NCBI RefSeq assembly: GCF_016834655.1 | Contig: NZ_JAENHP010000001.1 | Coordinates: 992,001 to 1,056,000 of the forward strand | Length of the DNA: 64,000 bases | DNA from: Paractinoplanes ovalisporus | GTDB lineage: Bacteria > Actinomycetota > Actinomycetes > Mycobacteriales > Micromonosporaceae | Reading direction: 5' to 3' | Shown here: positions 43,126 through 51,729 of the stretch, in pieces | Layout of the letters: every line of letters begins with the position of its first letter | How positions within the stretch are numbered: the stretch's first letter is position 1 | Made by a program: the position numbers and the translations under genes | Notes under the pieces: generated by a model | Database searches by the model: none | What the model saw: only the letters and a program-made list of their open reading frames with translations | Told to the model about the DNA's origin: nothing

Positions 43126-44625
43126 ATGAAGAACGGCATCACCGGGCTGCTGCCCGCGGGCGCAGTGGCGGCCGCCGTGGCCGTGCTCGCGGGTATCGTG
43201 CTGCCGGCCGGCCTGGCCAACCCGGTCATCGTGCTGGTCGACCTGCTCCTGATCGTGGCCCTGACCGTCATGTTCCACCGCACCGGCCGGGTTCCCGGGC
43301 TCGCGCGGCCGACCGCCCGGTTCTGGGCCGGCATGGTCTGGGCCATGGCGGCGTACGCGCTCGGCATGGCCGTCGACCTCGCCAGCCTGCTCGTCACCGC
43401 GGTCAGCGGGCGCGAGGTCCCGATGTACGGCGCCCAGCTCGTCTATCCCCTTGCGGGCCTGCTCATCCTGTACGCCGTCTTCCGTTATCCGACGGTCACG
43501 CGCACCCGCTCCGAACGCCTGCAGGTCGGCCTCGACATCGGCATCGTGCTGCTCGGCGCGGCCTCGTTCATCTGGTACTTCACGGTCAGCTCACGCTGGA
43601 CGCCGGGCGACGGCCTGCTCTGGTTGTCCGACGCTCTCGCCCTGCCGGTGATGGTCATGGTCGCCGGGTTCGGCGTGCTGCGCGTCGCGTTCTCGGGCGC
43701 CCGGCTTCTGATCCGGCCCACCCTGATCAGCTATATCGTCACCATCGCGCTCTCCGGACTGGCCACCGCCCTGCCCGGCGATCCGGGCGGGGTGCCGATG
43801 GCCTCGACCGTGTTGCTGCTCTCGGCACAATTGATCAGCCTGGCCGGGGCGCGGTGGCAGTACGAGGCCACGCTCACCGGCTCGGACGAGCTCCCGCGCC
43901 GCAGCCGTCAGTTCACCGTCCTTCCGTACGCCGCCTCGGCCGCGGCCTTCGGTCTGCTGCTGCTCGTGGTCTCCCCCGGTCTGGAGTGGCGCCGGCTGGG
44001 TGTGCTGGCCGGTGTGGGCGCGGCGCTGTGTCTCGTGACGGCCCGCCAGTTCGCGGCCCTGCGCGAGAACAACCGGCTGCTCGCCGAGAACCGGGTGCTC
44101 ACCGAACAGTTGCAGCACCAGGCGTGGCACGACGAGCTGACCGGGCTCGGCAACCGGGCCCAGTTCGTCCGCCGGGCCGACGAGGCCGTGCGGCGGTATC
44201 ACGAGACCGGCGCCGACACCGCGCTGCTGCTGATCGACCTCGACGGCTTCAAGGCGGTCAACGACACGCTCGGCCACCACGGCGGCGACCGGCTGCTGAG
44301 CGAGGTCACCGCCCGGCTGCTGGCGACGGCGCCCGGCGCCACCGTCTGCCGGCTCGGAGGCGACGAGTTCGTGGTGCTGACCGACGGCCCGGCCGCGGAG
44401 ATCGCCGACCGGCTGGTGACGGCCGTCGCCGAGCCGGTCGTCCTCGACGGGCACACGGCCCGGGTGGGCGCCAGCATCGGCGTCGCCTTCGTCAGCGAGG
44501 CCCCCGAGGCGGCCGAGCTGCTGCGCCGGGCCGACGCGGCCATGTACGCCGTGAAGTCGGCCGGCAAGAACGACTGGCGCCTCAGCAAGCCCACAGCCCC
44601 AGCCCCAGCCCAAGCCGGTCGGTGA
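43126..44625 (+). CDS. Membrane-bound diguanylate cyclase (GGDEF)
   Basis: A 499-residue protein with about eight membrane helices over residues 5-310, a short coiled coil (RENNRLLAENRVLTEQLQHQ), and a GGDEF domain starting DELTGLGNRAQF with intact active site GGDEF at 411-415. The RxxD inhibitory site is absent (PGAT at that place). It should make c-di-GMP in response to a membrane or extracellular signal. Its stop is 3 bp from the stop of the facing monooxygenase gene, with no room for a terminator. It looks like an insertion into the catabolic island. Confidence 0.9.
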   Translation: MKNGITGLLPAGAVAAAVAVLAGIVLPAGLANPVIVLVDLLLIVALTVMFHRTGRVPGLARPTARFWAGMVWAMAAYALGMAVDLASLLVTAVSGREVPMYGAQLVYPLAGLLILYAVFRYPTVTRTRSERLQVGLDIGIVLLGAASFIWYFTVSSRWTPGDGLLWLSDALALPVMVMVAGFGVLRVAFSGARLLIRPTLISYIVTIALSGLATALPGDPGGVPMASTVLLLSAQLISLAGARWQYEATLTGSDELPRRSRQFTVLPYAASAAAFGLLLLVVSPGLEWRRLGVLAGVGAALCLVTARQFAALRENNRLLAENRVLTEQLQHQAWHDELTGLGNRAQFVRRADEAVRRYHETGADTALLLIDLDGFKAVNDTLGHHGGDRLLSEVTARLLATAPGATVCRLGGDEFVVLTDGPAAEIADRLVTAVAEPVVLDGHTARVGASIGVAFVSEAPEAAELLRRADAAMYAVKSAGKNDWRLSKPTAPAPAQAGR

Positions 44626-44628
44626 ACC

Positions 44629-46074
44629 TCAGCGAGCCCGCAACCCGAGCCGGTCGATGACCCGCGTGGCGACCGCGTAGGCGAGGTGACCGGCCGGCCA
44701 CTGCGTCACGTTGTGCCCCGACGGGTCGTGGTAGTAGTTGTGGCAGCCTGAGTTCATCGCCGAGGCGCTGGTCGCCAGCCGCTTGTCGACCCACGCCACG
44801 AAGCGCCGGGCGGCGTCGGGCGAGGTGTCGACGGCCCGGCGGTCGCGTCGCATCCGCCGTACGGCCCGCACCATGACCTCGGCCTGCCGTTCGAGCTGGG
44901 CGATGACCGAGACCCCGCCGTTGGTGTTGGGGCCGTAGAGCATGAAGAAGTTGGGGAAGCCGGGCACCGTGATGCCCAGGAACGCGCTGGCCCGCTCACG
45001 CCACACGTCGTGGATGCTGCGGCCGTCGCGGCCTTTGACGTCGAGGCTCGCGAGGAACTTCGTCGGCTGGAACCCGGTGCTGAGGATCAGGACATCGATG
45101 TCACGGGCTTTCCCGGTCGCGTCCACCACGCCGTACGGGGAAACGGTTGTCACCGCGTGCGGCACGAGCTCGACGTTGTCACGGTTGAGGGCCGGATAGA
45201 ACGTCGACGAGAGCACCGGCCGCTTGCAGCCCCACGGGTAGCCGGGGGTGACGGCGGCGCGCGTGGCCGGGTCGGTGATGCTGCCCGCGATGAATCCCTC
45301 GCACAGCGCGCGCATCCGCCCCTGACGCCGCGAGCCCACGTCGTAGCCCTTGAACCGCCGGTTGCCCTTGTGGAAGATCCAGGCCCGGTTGAGGCGCTGG
45401 GCCAACGGCACCGTACGGAAGAACGCCCGTTCGCGAGGACTGTATTCGCGCTCGTTCTTGGGTTCGATCCAGCCCGGCTCGCGCTGGAAGACGTGCACCT
45501 TCGCGGCGATCGGCGCGATCGCGGGCACGATCTGCACCGCCGTCGAGCCGGTTCCGACCACGGCCACGTTCTTGCCGGCCAGGTCGTGCTCCTCCCAGCG
45601 CGAGGTGTGGAAGCACGGCCCGGCAAACGTTTCCAGGCCCGGCCACTCGGGATAGCGCGGCACGCTGAGCAGCCCCAGCGCCGACACGACGACGTCGAAC
45701 TCGGCGCTCTCACCATCCGAGGTGGACAGTGTGTAGGTCGACGTCGACTCCTCCCACACCAGGTCGGTCACGCGGGTGTCGAGGCGCAGGTGGGGTCGCA
45801 GCCCGAAGTGGTCGACCACGTGTTCGGCGTACGCGAGAAGCTCGGGCTGGGTCGCGTGGGTGCGTTTCCAGTCGTACTTGAGGAAGGAGAACGAGTAGGC
45901 GTGCGAGTGCACGTCGACCTCGCACCCGGGATAGCGGTTGTCGAACCAGGTGCCGCCGACGCCGGCCGACTGCTCGAAGATGACGAACTCGACACCGGCC
46001 AGGCGGCGCAGCTTGACCGCGGCCGCGATGCCGCCCATGCCGGCGCCGATGATGGCGACGCGAAGCGGCTTCAC
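44629..46074 (-). CDS. Flavin-containing monooxygenase, Baeyer-Villiger type
   Basis: A 481-residue FAD/NADPH monooxygenase: N-terminal FAD motif GAGMGGIAAA, GVGGTWFDNRYPGCEVD, the BVMO fingerprint FAGPCFHTSRWE (F-x-G-x-x-x-H-x-x-x-W), NADPH motif GTGSTAVQI and ATGFQPTKF-like closing segment (LSTGFQP). It inserts oxygen next to a ketone, giving an ester or lactone. GTG 46074 overlaps the cupin stop as GTGA. In the operon aldolase-cupin-BVMO it could generate the lactone that the MBL and DUF6282 hydrolases open (inference). Confidence 0.88.
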   Translation of the reverse strand: MKPLRVAIIGAGMGGIAAAVKLRRLAGVEFVIFEQSAGVGGTWFDNRYPGCEVDVHSHAYSFSFLKYDWKRTHATQPELLAYAEHVVDHFGLRPHLRLDTRVTDLVWEESTSTYTLSTSDGESAEFDVVVSALGLLSVPRYPEWPGLETFAGPCFHTSRWEEHDLAGKNVAVVGTGSTAVQIVPAIAPIAAKVHVFQREPGWIEPKNEREYSPRERAFFRTVPLAQRLNRAWIFHKGNRRFKGYDVGSRRQGRMRALCEGFIAGSITDPATRAAVTPGYPWGCKRPVLSSTFYPALNRDNVELVPHAVTTVSPYGVVDATGKARDIDVLILSTGFQPTKFLASLDVKGRDGRSIHDVWRERASAFLGITVPGFPNFFMLYGPNTNGGVSVIAQLERQAEVMVRAVRRMRRDRRAVDTSPDAARRFVAWVDKRLATSASAMNSGCHNYYHDPSGHNVTQWPAGHLAYAVATRVIDRLGLRAR

Positions 46075-46988
46075 GAGGCGGACTGAGCGGAAGGAGCGGA
46101 GGGGGCGGGGTAGTCGGCGGCGTTGAAGACCCAGCCGTCCATGGCCGAGAAGTCGAACCGGGGCGTGCAGAACACGTCGATGAGGTGGTTGGTGCCCGGG
46201 CTGACGGCCTCGCTCGTGTGCAGCGACGGCGGCGGGATCACCGTGACCGAGGGCGCCGCCACGCGCTGGTGCTCGTCCTCCCGCCAGTTCGCCTTGTTGG
46301 TCGTCCAGGGCCAGCGGATGTGGTGGATGTATTCGCCCTCCAGCACGATCGAGCACTGCTCGAAGTCGTCGTGCTTGTGCGGGGACATCTTCGACGGGTC
46401 ACGCGGACCCTGCTTGGGGTCGATGAAGTTCACCATGAACGTGGTGCACCGATAGAGGCGGAACGGCGGGTTCTTCAACGGTTCGACGGTCAGGTCATAG
46501 GTGCGTACGCGGTAACCCCCGACCGGCTCGGGCCACGGCTCGTACGGCGCGATGTTCTCGTGACGCTCGTCGTAGGAGGCGGCATTGGCGGCCAGGGCGG
46601 CGATGTCGGCCGACTGCGTGGTGAGCAGGCGGATCACGCGGCCCTGGCCGGTCACGGTCACGGTGCTGTCGCCGGGCGGCACCACGATCATCGTCTGGCC
46701 CGAGGCCGTCACGTCGCCGACGGTGGCGCTGAGCGTGGCGTCGGCCAGCAGCACCACATATTCGTCGGGCTGGCCGGTGCGGCTGAACGTGGCCGTGCCG
46801 TCGAGCTCGGAGTAGCCGACCACGAAGTTCTGCCCGCGGGCGTACCAGGTCGAGACGCCGTCGCCCTTCTCGGCCGGGGCGAGGTCGCCGAACTGGACGT
46901 GCTCGGCGCCGGAGAACCGCTCGGGGGTCGGCGCCGCGGCGGCGGCCGACGGCAGGGTGGAGCGCAGATCGGTGGAATCGAACGCCAT
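46071..46988 (-). CDS. Bicupin-like protein
   Basis: A 305-residue protein with two cupin-type beta barrels. The second has the metal motif PHKHDDFEQCSIVLEGEYIHH and a later PPSLHTSEAV His. The first (YVVLLADATLSATVGDVTASGQTMIVVPPGD) lacks His ligands. It may be a metal-dependent isomerase, dioxygenase or decarboxylase acting on a pathway intermediate; the family is not identifiable further. The tail (APSAPSAQSAS) is low complexity. It sits between the aldolase and BVMO genes. Confidence 0.7.
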   Translation of the reverse strand: MAFDSTDLRSTLPSAAAAAPTPERFSGAEHVQFGDLAPAEKGDGVSTWYARGQNFVVGYSELDGTATFSRTGQPDEYVVLLADATLSATVGDVTASGQTMIVVPPGDSTVTVTGQGRVIRLLTTQSADIAALAANAASYDERHENIAPYEPWPEPVGGYRVRTYDLTVEPLKNPPFRLYRCTTFMVNFIDPKQGPRDPSKMSPHKHDDFEQCSIVLEGEYIHHIRWPWTTNKANWREDEHQRVAAPSVTVIPPPSLHTSEAVSPGTNHLIDVFCTPRFDFSAMDGWVFNAADYPAPSAPSAQSAS

Positions 46989-47002
46989 GAGGGGGTCTCT
47001 CC

Positions 47003-47776
47003 TTATGAGCCGAGGGAGCCGTGGAAGCCGGCGACGGTGGACGTCGCGGCGGACCGGAGGAGGCTGGTGTCGTTGCTGACCATCACGTAGGAGTAGCCGC
47101 GGCCGGCGGCCTGGCGGGCCTGTTCCGGCGTCTGCACGGCGGTGCCGGCCGGGATGCCGCGGACCCGGGCCGCGTCGAGCAGCCCGTCGACAAGCTTCTG
47201 GATGGACGGGTCGGAGGCGGGCAGCCCGGAGGACAGGCCGAGGTCGCCCATGCCGAGGAAGACGCCGTTGAGGCCGGGCACGTCGAGGATCTGGTCGACC
47301 CGTTCGAGGGCGGCGCGCTCCTCGAGCTGGACCGCGCGCATCACCTCCTCGTCGCCGAAGCGCAGATATTCCTCGCGGGGCAGGCCACCCCAGCGGCCGG
47401 CGCGCGAGGTGGTGCCGAGGCCGCGGTCACCGGCGGGCGAGAAGACCATTCCCCGTACGGACGAGGTCGCCTCCTCGACCGTGGTCACGCGCGGAACCAG
47501 GATGCCGTCGACGCCCGAATCGAGCAGCCGCTGCAGGTGACTGCCGCTGCGGTCGGGCACCCGCACGATGACGGACAGGCCCGCGCCCTGTGCCACCACG
47601 GTCGCCTGGTAGGCGAACTCGAGGGTCAGCGGGGCGTGTTCCTGGTCGATCACGATGTAGTCGAAGCCGGCGTCGGCCAGGATCTCCACCGGTTCCAGGG
47701 CCGGGATCTTGAGCCAGGTGCCGATCAGGCACCGGTCGGCCTCGGCCAGTCTGCGAGCGAAACCCAACCGCGCCAT
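47003..47776 (-). CDS. HpcH/HpaI-family aldolase
   Basis: A 257-residue class II pyruvate aldolase: VIDQEHAP with H47, R72 in IVRVP, and metal ligands E152 (QLEER) and D178 (GMGDLG). Such enzymes split 4-hydroxy-2-oxo acids to pyruvate (or oxaloacetate) and an aldehyde, near the end of degradative pathways; the aldehyde dehydrogenase at 37710 could take the product. First gene of the minus-strand operon; the regulon palindrome lies 34 bp before its start. Confidence 0.9.
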   Translation of the reverse strand: MARLGFARRLAEADRCLIGTWLKIPALEPVEILADAGFDYIVIDQEHAPLTLEFAYQATVVAQGAGLSVIVRVPDRSGSHLQRLLDSGVDGILVPRVTTVEEATSSVRGMVFSPAGDRGLGTTSRAGRWGGLPREEYLRFGDEEVMRAVQLEERAALERVDQILDVPGLNGVFLGMGDLGLSSGLPASDPSIQKLVDGLLDAARVRGIPAGTAVQTPEQARQAAGRGYSYVMVSNDTSLLRSAATSTVAGFHGSLGS

Positions 47777-47809
47777 GGACGCTCCTCACGAGGGGTTTTG
47801 GGTCGTGAA

Positions 47810-47830
47810 ATTGTAACATCGTCATACGAT
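47810..47830. promoter_or_regulatory. Regulon palindrome, copy 2 (GntR/aldolase divergent promoter)
   Basis: ATTGTAACAT-C-GTCATACGAT: right half 9/10 to the consensus, left 7/10. Placed between the divergent aldolase operon and the GntR gene, so the regulator probably controls its own gene and the aldolase-cupin-BVMO operon from one site. Confidence 0.78.
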
Positions 47831-47874
47831 CCTGCGCCACGATAGGATGTCTGACAAACACACAAGGAGACGCC

Positions 47875-48546
47875 GTGAGTCAGACGAACGGGTTGCGCGT
47901 CGAGCGGGCTCCGGCCCTGATCCGCTCGCAGGTGACGGACAACCTCCGGCAAGCGATCATCGACCGCCGGCTGGCCCCGGGTCAACGGCTGATCGAACGG
48001 GAACTGGTCGAACTGACCGGCGTCTCGCGCACCAGTGTCCGCGAGGCACTGCGCGAACTCGCCGCCGAGGGCCTGGTCACCGCGATCCCCAACAAGGGCA
48101 CGGTGGTCACCAGCGTCAGCGCCGAAGAGGCCCGCCAGCTCTACCAGGTGCGCTCGGCGCTCGAGGCGCTGGCCGGCCGGCTTTTCGTGGAAAATGCCGA
48201 CGCGGCCCACCGCCGGGCCCTGGCCCGCGCGCTCGAGAAGATCGAGCGGCTCAAGGACCGCGGCCAGCCGATCCTCGCCGCCAAGGACGCCTTCTACGAC
48301 GTGCTCTTCGACGGCGGCGGCAACGAGGCGCTCAAGCAGGTCGCGGCCGGCCTGCACGCGCGGGTGAGCGTGCTGCGCTCGCTGTCGATGACCGTGCCCG
48401 GCCGCCTCGACCACAGCGTCGAGGAGCTGCGCACGATCGTCCGCTCGGTCGACAACAACGACCCCGACGCCGCCGCCGCGGCCTGCGCGCGCCACGTCGA
48501 GCAGGCCGGGCTGGCGGGCCTGCAGGCCCTCTCCGAGCAAGACTGA
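47875..48546 (+). CDS. GntR-family regulator, FCD type; predicted regulator of the island
   Basis: A 223-residue protein: winged helix at about 12-78 (LIERELVELTGVSRTSVREALRELAAEGLV, then NKGTVVT) and an FCD effector domain at about 85-215. GTG 47875 follows AAGGAGA. FCD proteins bind short palindromes with TTGTAT-like halves and are released by carboxylic acids. A palindrome of that kind lies in its own promoter region and recurs in front of four more transcription units in the island, making it the likely local repressor. Confidence 0.88.
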   Translation: MSQTNGLRVERAPALIRSQVTDNLRQAIIDRRLAPGQRLIERELVELTGVSRTSVREALRELAAEGLVTAIPNKGTVVTSVSAEEARQLYQVRSALEALAGRLFVENADAAHRRALARALEKIERLKDRGQPILAAKDAFYDVLFDGGGNEALKQVAAGLHARVSVLRSLSMTVPGRLDHSVEELRTIVRSVDNNDPDAAAAACARHVEQAGLAGLQALSEQD

Positions 48547-48557
48547 TCCTTCTCAAG

Positions 48558-48578
48558 ATTGTATGACCGTCGTACGCT
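48558..48578. promoter_or_regulatory. Regulon palindrome, copy 3
   Basis: ATTGTATGAC-C-GTCGTACGCT: left half perfect, right half 7/10. It lies between the GntR stop and the CMD/TPP-enzyme operon, 37 bp before ATG 48615, giving that operon its own controlled promoter. Confidence 0.75.
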
Positions 48579-48614
48579 GTCCCTGCCCATCACGGCTTGA
48601 GACAGGAGCGGTTC

Positions 48615-49022
48615 ATGGACGAGAGCAGGCTCGAGCGCGGCAACCGGGTACGGCGTGAAGTCCTCGGGGACGCACACGTCGACCGGTCGATGCTGCGCGC
48701 GACCGAGTTCACCCGGGTCGTACAGGAGTACGTCACCGCCAGCTGCTGGGGCGACGTGTGGTCGCGCCAAGGCCTCGACCGGCGTACGCGCAGCCTGCTG
48801 AACCTGGCGATGCTGACCGCGCTCAACCGCCCGCACGAGTTCTCGGTGCATGTGCGGGGCGCGCTGAACAACGGCTGCAGCGAGGCCGACATCCAGGAGG
48901 TCCTGCTGCAGACCGCCGCCTACTGCGGGGCGCCCGCCGCCCTGGAGTCGTTCCGGCTGGCCGAGAAGGCCATCCAGGAGTGGAAGCAGGAGAACGAACC
49001 GGCCCCGATAGCCGCCGGATGA
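48615..49022 (+). CDS. 4-carboxymuconolactone decarboxylase-like protein
   Basis: A 135-residue PcaC-like protein: ERGNRVRREVLGDAHVDRS, WGDVWSRQGLDRRTRSLLNLAMLTAL, HVRGALNNGCSEADIQEVLLQTAAYCGAPAALE, the normal single CMD domain with a Cys in AYCGAP. PcaC decarboxylates 4-carboxymuconolactone in protocatechuate breakdown; no other pca gene is here, so the true substrate is probably another lactone or beta-keto acid. ATGA overlap links it to the TPP-enzyme gene. Confidence 0.85.
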   Translation: MDESRLERGNRVRREVLGDAHVDRSMLRATEFTRVVQEYVTASCWGDVWSRQGLDRRTRSLLNLAMLTALNRPHEFSVHVRGALNNGCSEADIQEVLLQTAAYCGAPAALESFRLAEKAIQEWKQENEPAPIAAG

Positions 49023-50695
49023 GCGGGCGCACCGGCGCCCACGTCGTCGCGGACATGCTCGACGGCTACGGCGTCTCCCACCTGTTCCTCGTCCCGGCGA
49101 TCCTGCGCCGCACCCTGGCCGAGCTGGAGCGGCACCACCCGCACATCGAGCGGGTGGTCACCCACGGCGAGAAAGCGGCCGCCTACATGGCCGACGGCTA
49201 CGCCCGCGTCTCCGGGCGCCCCGGGCTGGCGGCGGCCCAGGTGGTCGGCGCCCTGAACCTCGCGGCCGGGTTGCGCGAGCCGTTCCTGGCCGGCGCCCCG
49301 GTCATCGCCCTCACCGGGGGCCGCTCCCCCGCGACCCAGTTCCGCCGGGTCTACCAGGAGGTCGACGACCGGCCCGCGTTCGACCCGGTCACCAAACTCA
49401 ACGCGGTCGTCGACGACGCCGGCCGCCTGCCCGACATGCTGCGGCAGGCGTTCCGGGTCGCCACCACCGGCGCCCCGGGGCCGGTGCATCTGCAGATCCG
49501 CGGCAACGAGGGCCAGCTCGACGCCGACGAGACGGACGCCGAAGCCGTTGTGGAGCCGGCGTTCGCCCGGGTGCCGGCGATCCGTCCGGCGCCGGACGAC
49601 GAGAGCGTACGGACGGTGCTGGGGCTGCTGAACGCGGCCGTACGTCCGGTCATCGTGGCCGGCGGCGGGGTGCGGCAGTCGCGGGCCGGCGCCGAACTGG
49701 TCGCTCTGGCCGAGGCGCTGGGCATCCCGGTCGCGACCTCGGCCAACGGCAAGGACACGATTCCCGGCACGCATCCGCTGTCGGTGGGCGTGGTCGGCTC
49801 GTACTCGCGTGAGTGCGCCAACCAGGTGGTCGCGCGGGCCGATCTGGTGTGCTTCGTGGGCACCGCGACCGGCGGCATGACGACGCATTTCTGGGCGGTG
49901 CCACCGGAGGGCACGCCGGCCGTGCAGATCGACATCGAGCCGTCGCATCTCGGGCTCAACTACCCGTTGCGGGCCTTCGTCGCCGCCGACGCGAGGCTGG
50001 CCCTGGCCCGGATGCTGGCGTTGGCGGAGACACCGCCGGATCGCGCGGAATGGCGGGCCGAGGTCGACCACCTCAAGGCCGCCTGGCGCAGCCGCTATCG
50101 CGAGGTGCTGACGAGCGACGCGGTGCCGATCCGGCCCGAGCGCATCGCGGGCGAGCTGACCGCCGGCCTGCCGGGCGACGCGGTGCTGGTCGCCGACACC
50201 GGCCACGCGGGCATGTGGATGGCCCAGTTCCACGACGTCACGTCACCCGCTCAGAGCTATCTGCGCAGCGCGGGCCATCTCGGGTGGGCGTTCTGCGCCG
50301 GCGTGGGCGCCAAGTGCGCGGCGCCGGAGAGGCCGGTTGTCGTGTTCACCGGCGATGCCGGGCTCTACTACCACCTCGGGGAGATCGAGACCGCCGTACG
50401 CCGGAGGGTCAACCTGATCACGGTGGTGAACAACAACCATGGCGGCAACCAGAGCAAGCGGGGTTTCGAGCGGGCGTACGGCGGGCGGCCCACCGACAAG
50501 TCGCGCGAGCTGTGGACGTACGAGGACGTTGATTTCGCCCGGATCGCCGAGGGCATGGGCGCGCTGGGGATCCGCGTCGACAAGCCGGGCGACCTCGCGC
50601 CGGCGCTGAATCGCGCGCTGGAGGCGGGCCGCCCGGTCGTGATCGACGTGCACACCGACATCGGCGTGGTGGCGCCGCTGCCGGTCAGCTCGTAG
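49019..50695 (+). CDS. Thiamine-diphosphate-dependent enzyme (acetolactate-synthase-like)
   Basis: A 558-residue protein with all three TPP-enzyme domains: catalytic E51 in THGEKAAAYMADGYARVSGRPG, a central FAD/ADP-like fold (VRPVIVAGGGV), and the TPP motif beginning GDAGLYYHLGE (G445) and ending VNNNHGGN near 472. Acetolactate synthase/benzoylformate decarboxylase-type enzymes decarboxylate 2-oxo acids and may join the aldehyde to an acceptor. There is no small regulatory subunit, so it is more likely a catabolic decarboxylase or carboligase than biosynthetic. Its last 11 bases overlap the end of the facing SDR gene. Confidence 0.85.
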   Translation: MSGRTGAHVVADMLDGYGVSHLFLVPAILRRTLAELERHHPHIERVVTHGEKAAAYMADGYARVSGRPGLAAAQVVGALNLAAGLREPFLAGAPVIALTGGRSPATQFRRVYQEVDDRPAFDPVTKLNAVVDDAGRLPDMLRQAFRVATTGAPGPVHLQIRGNEGQLDADETDAEAVVEPAFARVPAIRPAPDDESVRTVLGLLNAAVRPVIVAGGGVRQSRAGAELVALAEALGIPVATSANGKDTIPGTHPLSVGVVGSYSRECANQVVARADLVCFVGTATGGMTTHFWAVPPEGTPAVQIDIEPSHLGLNYPLRAFVAADARLALARMLALAETPPDRAEWRAEVDHLKAAWRSRYREVLTSDAVPIRPERIAGELTAGLPGDAVLVADTGHAGMWMAQFHDVTSPAQSYLRSAGHLGWAFCAGVGAKCAAPERPVVVFTGDAGLYYHLGEIETAVRRRVNLITVVNNNHGGNQSKRGFERAYGGRPTDKSRELWTYEDVDFARIAEGMGALGIRVDKPGDLAPALNRALEAGRPVVIDVHTDIGVVAPLPVSS

Positions 50696-51524
50696 GGCGC
50701 CCGTAAAGGGACTCGTCGTAGGCGGCGAAGTCCCACGCGCCCGCCCCGCCCGAGGGCCGGACCGTGCTGACGATGCTCGCCCCGCCGTCGACCGAGACCA
50801 GCTCGCCGGTCATATAGGCGGCGTCGTCGCTGAGGAGGAACGCCACCACCCCGGCGACGTCGTCGCCCGTGCCCGCCCGGCGCAGCGGCGTGCTGCTCGC
50901 CCGCACCGACATGTCGTCCTTGCCACCGGTGACATCGGGCGTCGCGGCGAACAGGTCGGTCGGCACGATGCCGGGGGCGACCGCGTTCACCCGTACGCCC
51001 AAGGGGCCCCCGTACATGGCGGCGCCCTTCAGAATGCCCACCACGGCGTGCTTGGAGGTCTGGTAGGCGAGCAGGTCGGCACTGCCGCGCAGGCTGCCGA
51101 TCGAACCCGTGATCACGATGTTGCCCGCGGTGCCCTGTGCGGCGTACCGGCGGAAGGCCCCCCGCACCCCGAGGAAGACGCCGCGGACGTTGACCGCCAT
51201 GACCCGGTCGAACTCGGCCGCCGTCAGCTCGGGCAGGGCGGCGAACGAGCCGGGGATGCCGGCGTTGAGGTGGTGCAGGTCGACGCGGCCGAACCGGTCG
51301 GCGGCGGCCCGCAGATAGGCGTCCACGCCCTCCTCGGCCGACACGTCGGCGGCCACCCCCAGGCCCTCGGTGGGCAACGACTCGGCGACCTTGCGCACGC
51401 GCTCCTCGTCGAGGTCGACGGCGACCACGTGCGCGCCCTCGGACGCCAGCCGGTGGGCCGTGGCGGCCCCGATCCCGCCCGCCGCACCGGTCACCACAGC
51501 GACCTTGCCCGCGAGTCCGCGCAT
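50685..51524 (-). CDS. Short-chain dehydrogenase/reductase
   Basis: A 279-residue SDR: TGAAGGIG at 12-19, D38 for NAD, NAG at 87-89, S141, Y154 and K158. A C-terminal extension after SVDGGASIV (WDFAAYDESLYG) is unusual. ATG 51524 follows GGAGGTGGAGAC. It is divergent from the IclR gene with the regulon palindrome between them, 39 bp before this start. Probably oxidises a pathway alcohol. Confidence 0.88.
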   Translation of the reverse strand: MRGLAGKVAVVTGAAGGIGAATAHRLASEGAHVVAVDLDEERVRKVAESLPTEGLGVAADVSAEEGVDAYLRAAADRFGRVDLHHLNAGIPGSFAALPELTAAEFDRVMAVNVRGVFLGVRGAFRRYAAQGTAGNIVITGSIGSLRGSADLLAYQTSKHAVVGILKGAAMYGGPLGVRVNAVAPGIVPTDLFAATPDVTGGKDDMSVRASSTPLRRAGTGDDVAGVVAFLLSDDAAYMTGELVSVDGGASIVSTVRPSGGAGAWDFAAYDESLYGRPTS

Positions 51525-51562
51525 GTCTCCACCTCCGTCGATCCCGTTCACGCTGGTCAAGG

Positions 51563-51583
51563 ATTGTATGTCAATCGTACAAT
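51563..51583. promoter_or_regulatory. Regulon palindrome, copy 4
   Basis: ATTGTATGTC-A-ATCGTACAAT: left half 9/10, right half 8/10, the most symmetric AT-rich copy. It lies between the SDR and the IclR-transporter genes. Confidence 0.78.
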
Positions 51584-51630
51584 GCTGTCACCGCCGAGAT
51601 TTAACTTGCGAGTAGTCGACAGGAAATCAC

Positions 51631-51669
51631 TCAAGGACCTTGACATGTCGCGGGATGGATCACCTAACC
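51631..51669 (+). promoter_or_regulatory. Probable promoter of the IclR gene with overlapping palindrome
   Basis: TTGACA (51640-51645) and TAACCT (51664-51669) are 18 bases apart, a good sigma-70-type pair. TCAAGG-A-CCTTGA (51631-51643) is a perfect 13-base palindrome covering the -35 box and is a candidate IclR autoregulatory site. Confidence 0.55.
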
Positions 51670-51729
51670 TCCTCGGTACCGGATACACGGACGGCCACCC
51701 CGAAATGCGGGACGCATCAAGGAGGACCT

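Noticed and set aside
48615..49022. Part of the protocatechuate (pca) pathway
   Set aside because: PcaC-like protein only; no ring dioxygenase, cycloisomerase or enol-lactonase of that pathway in the window.
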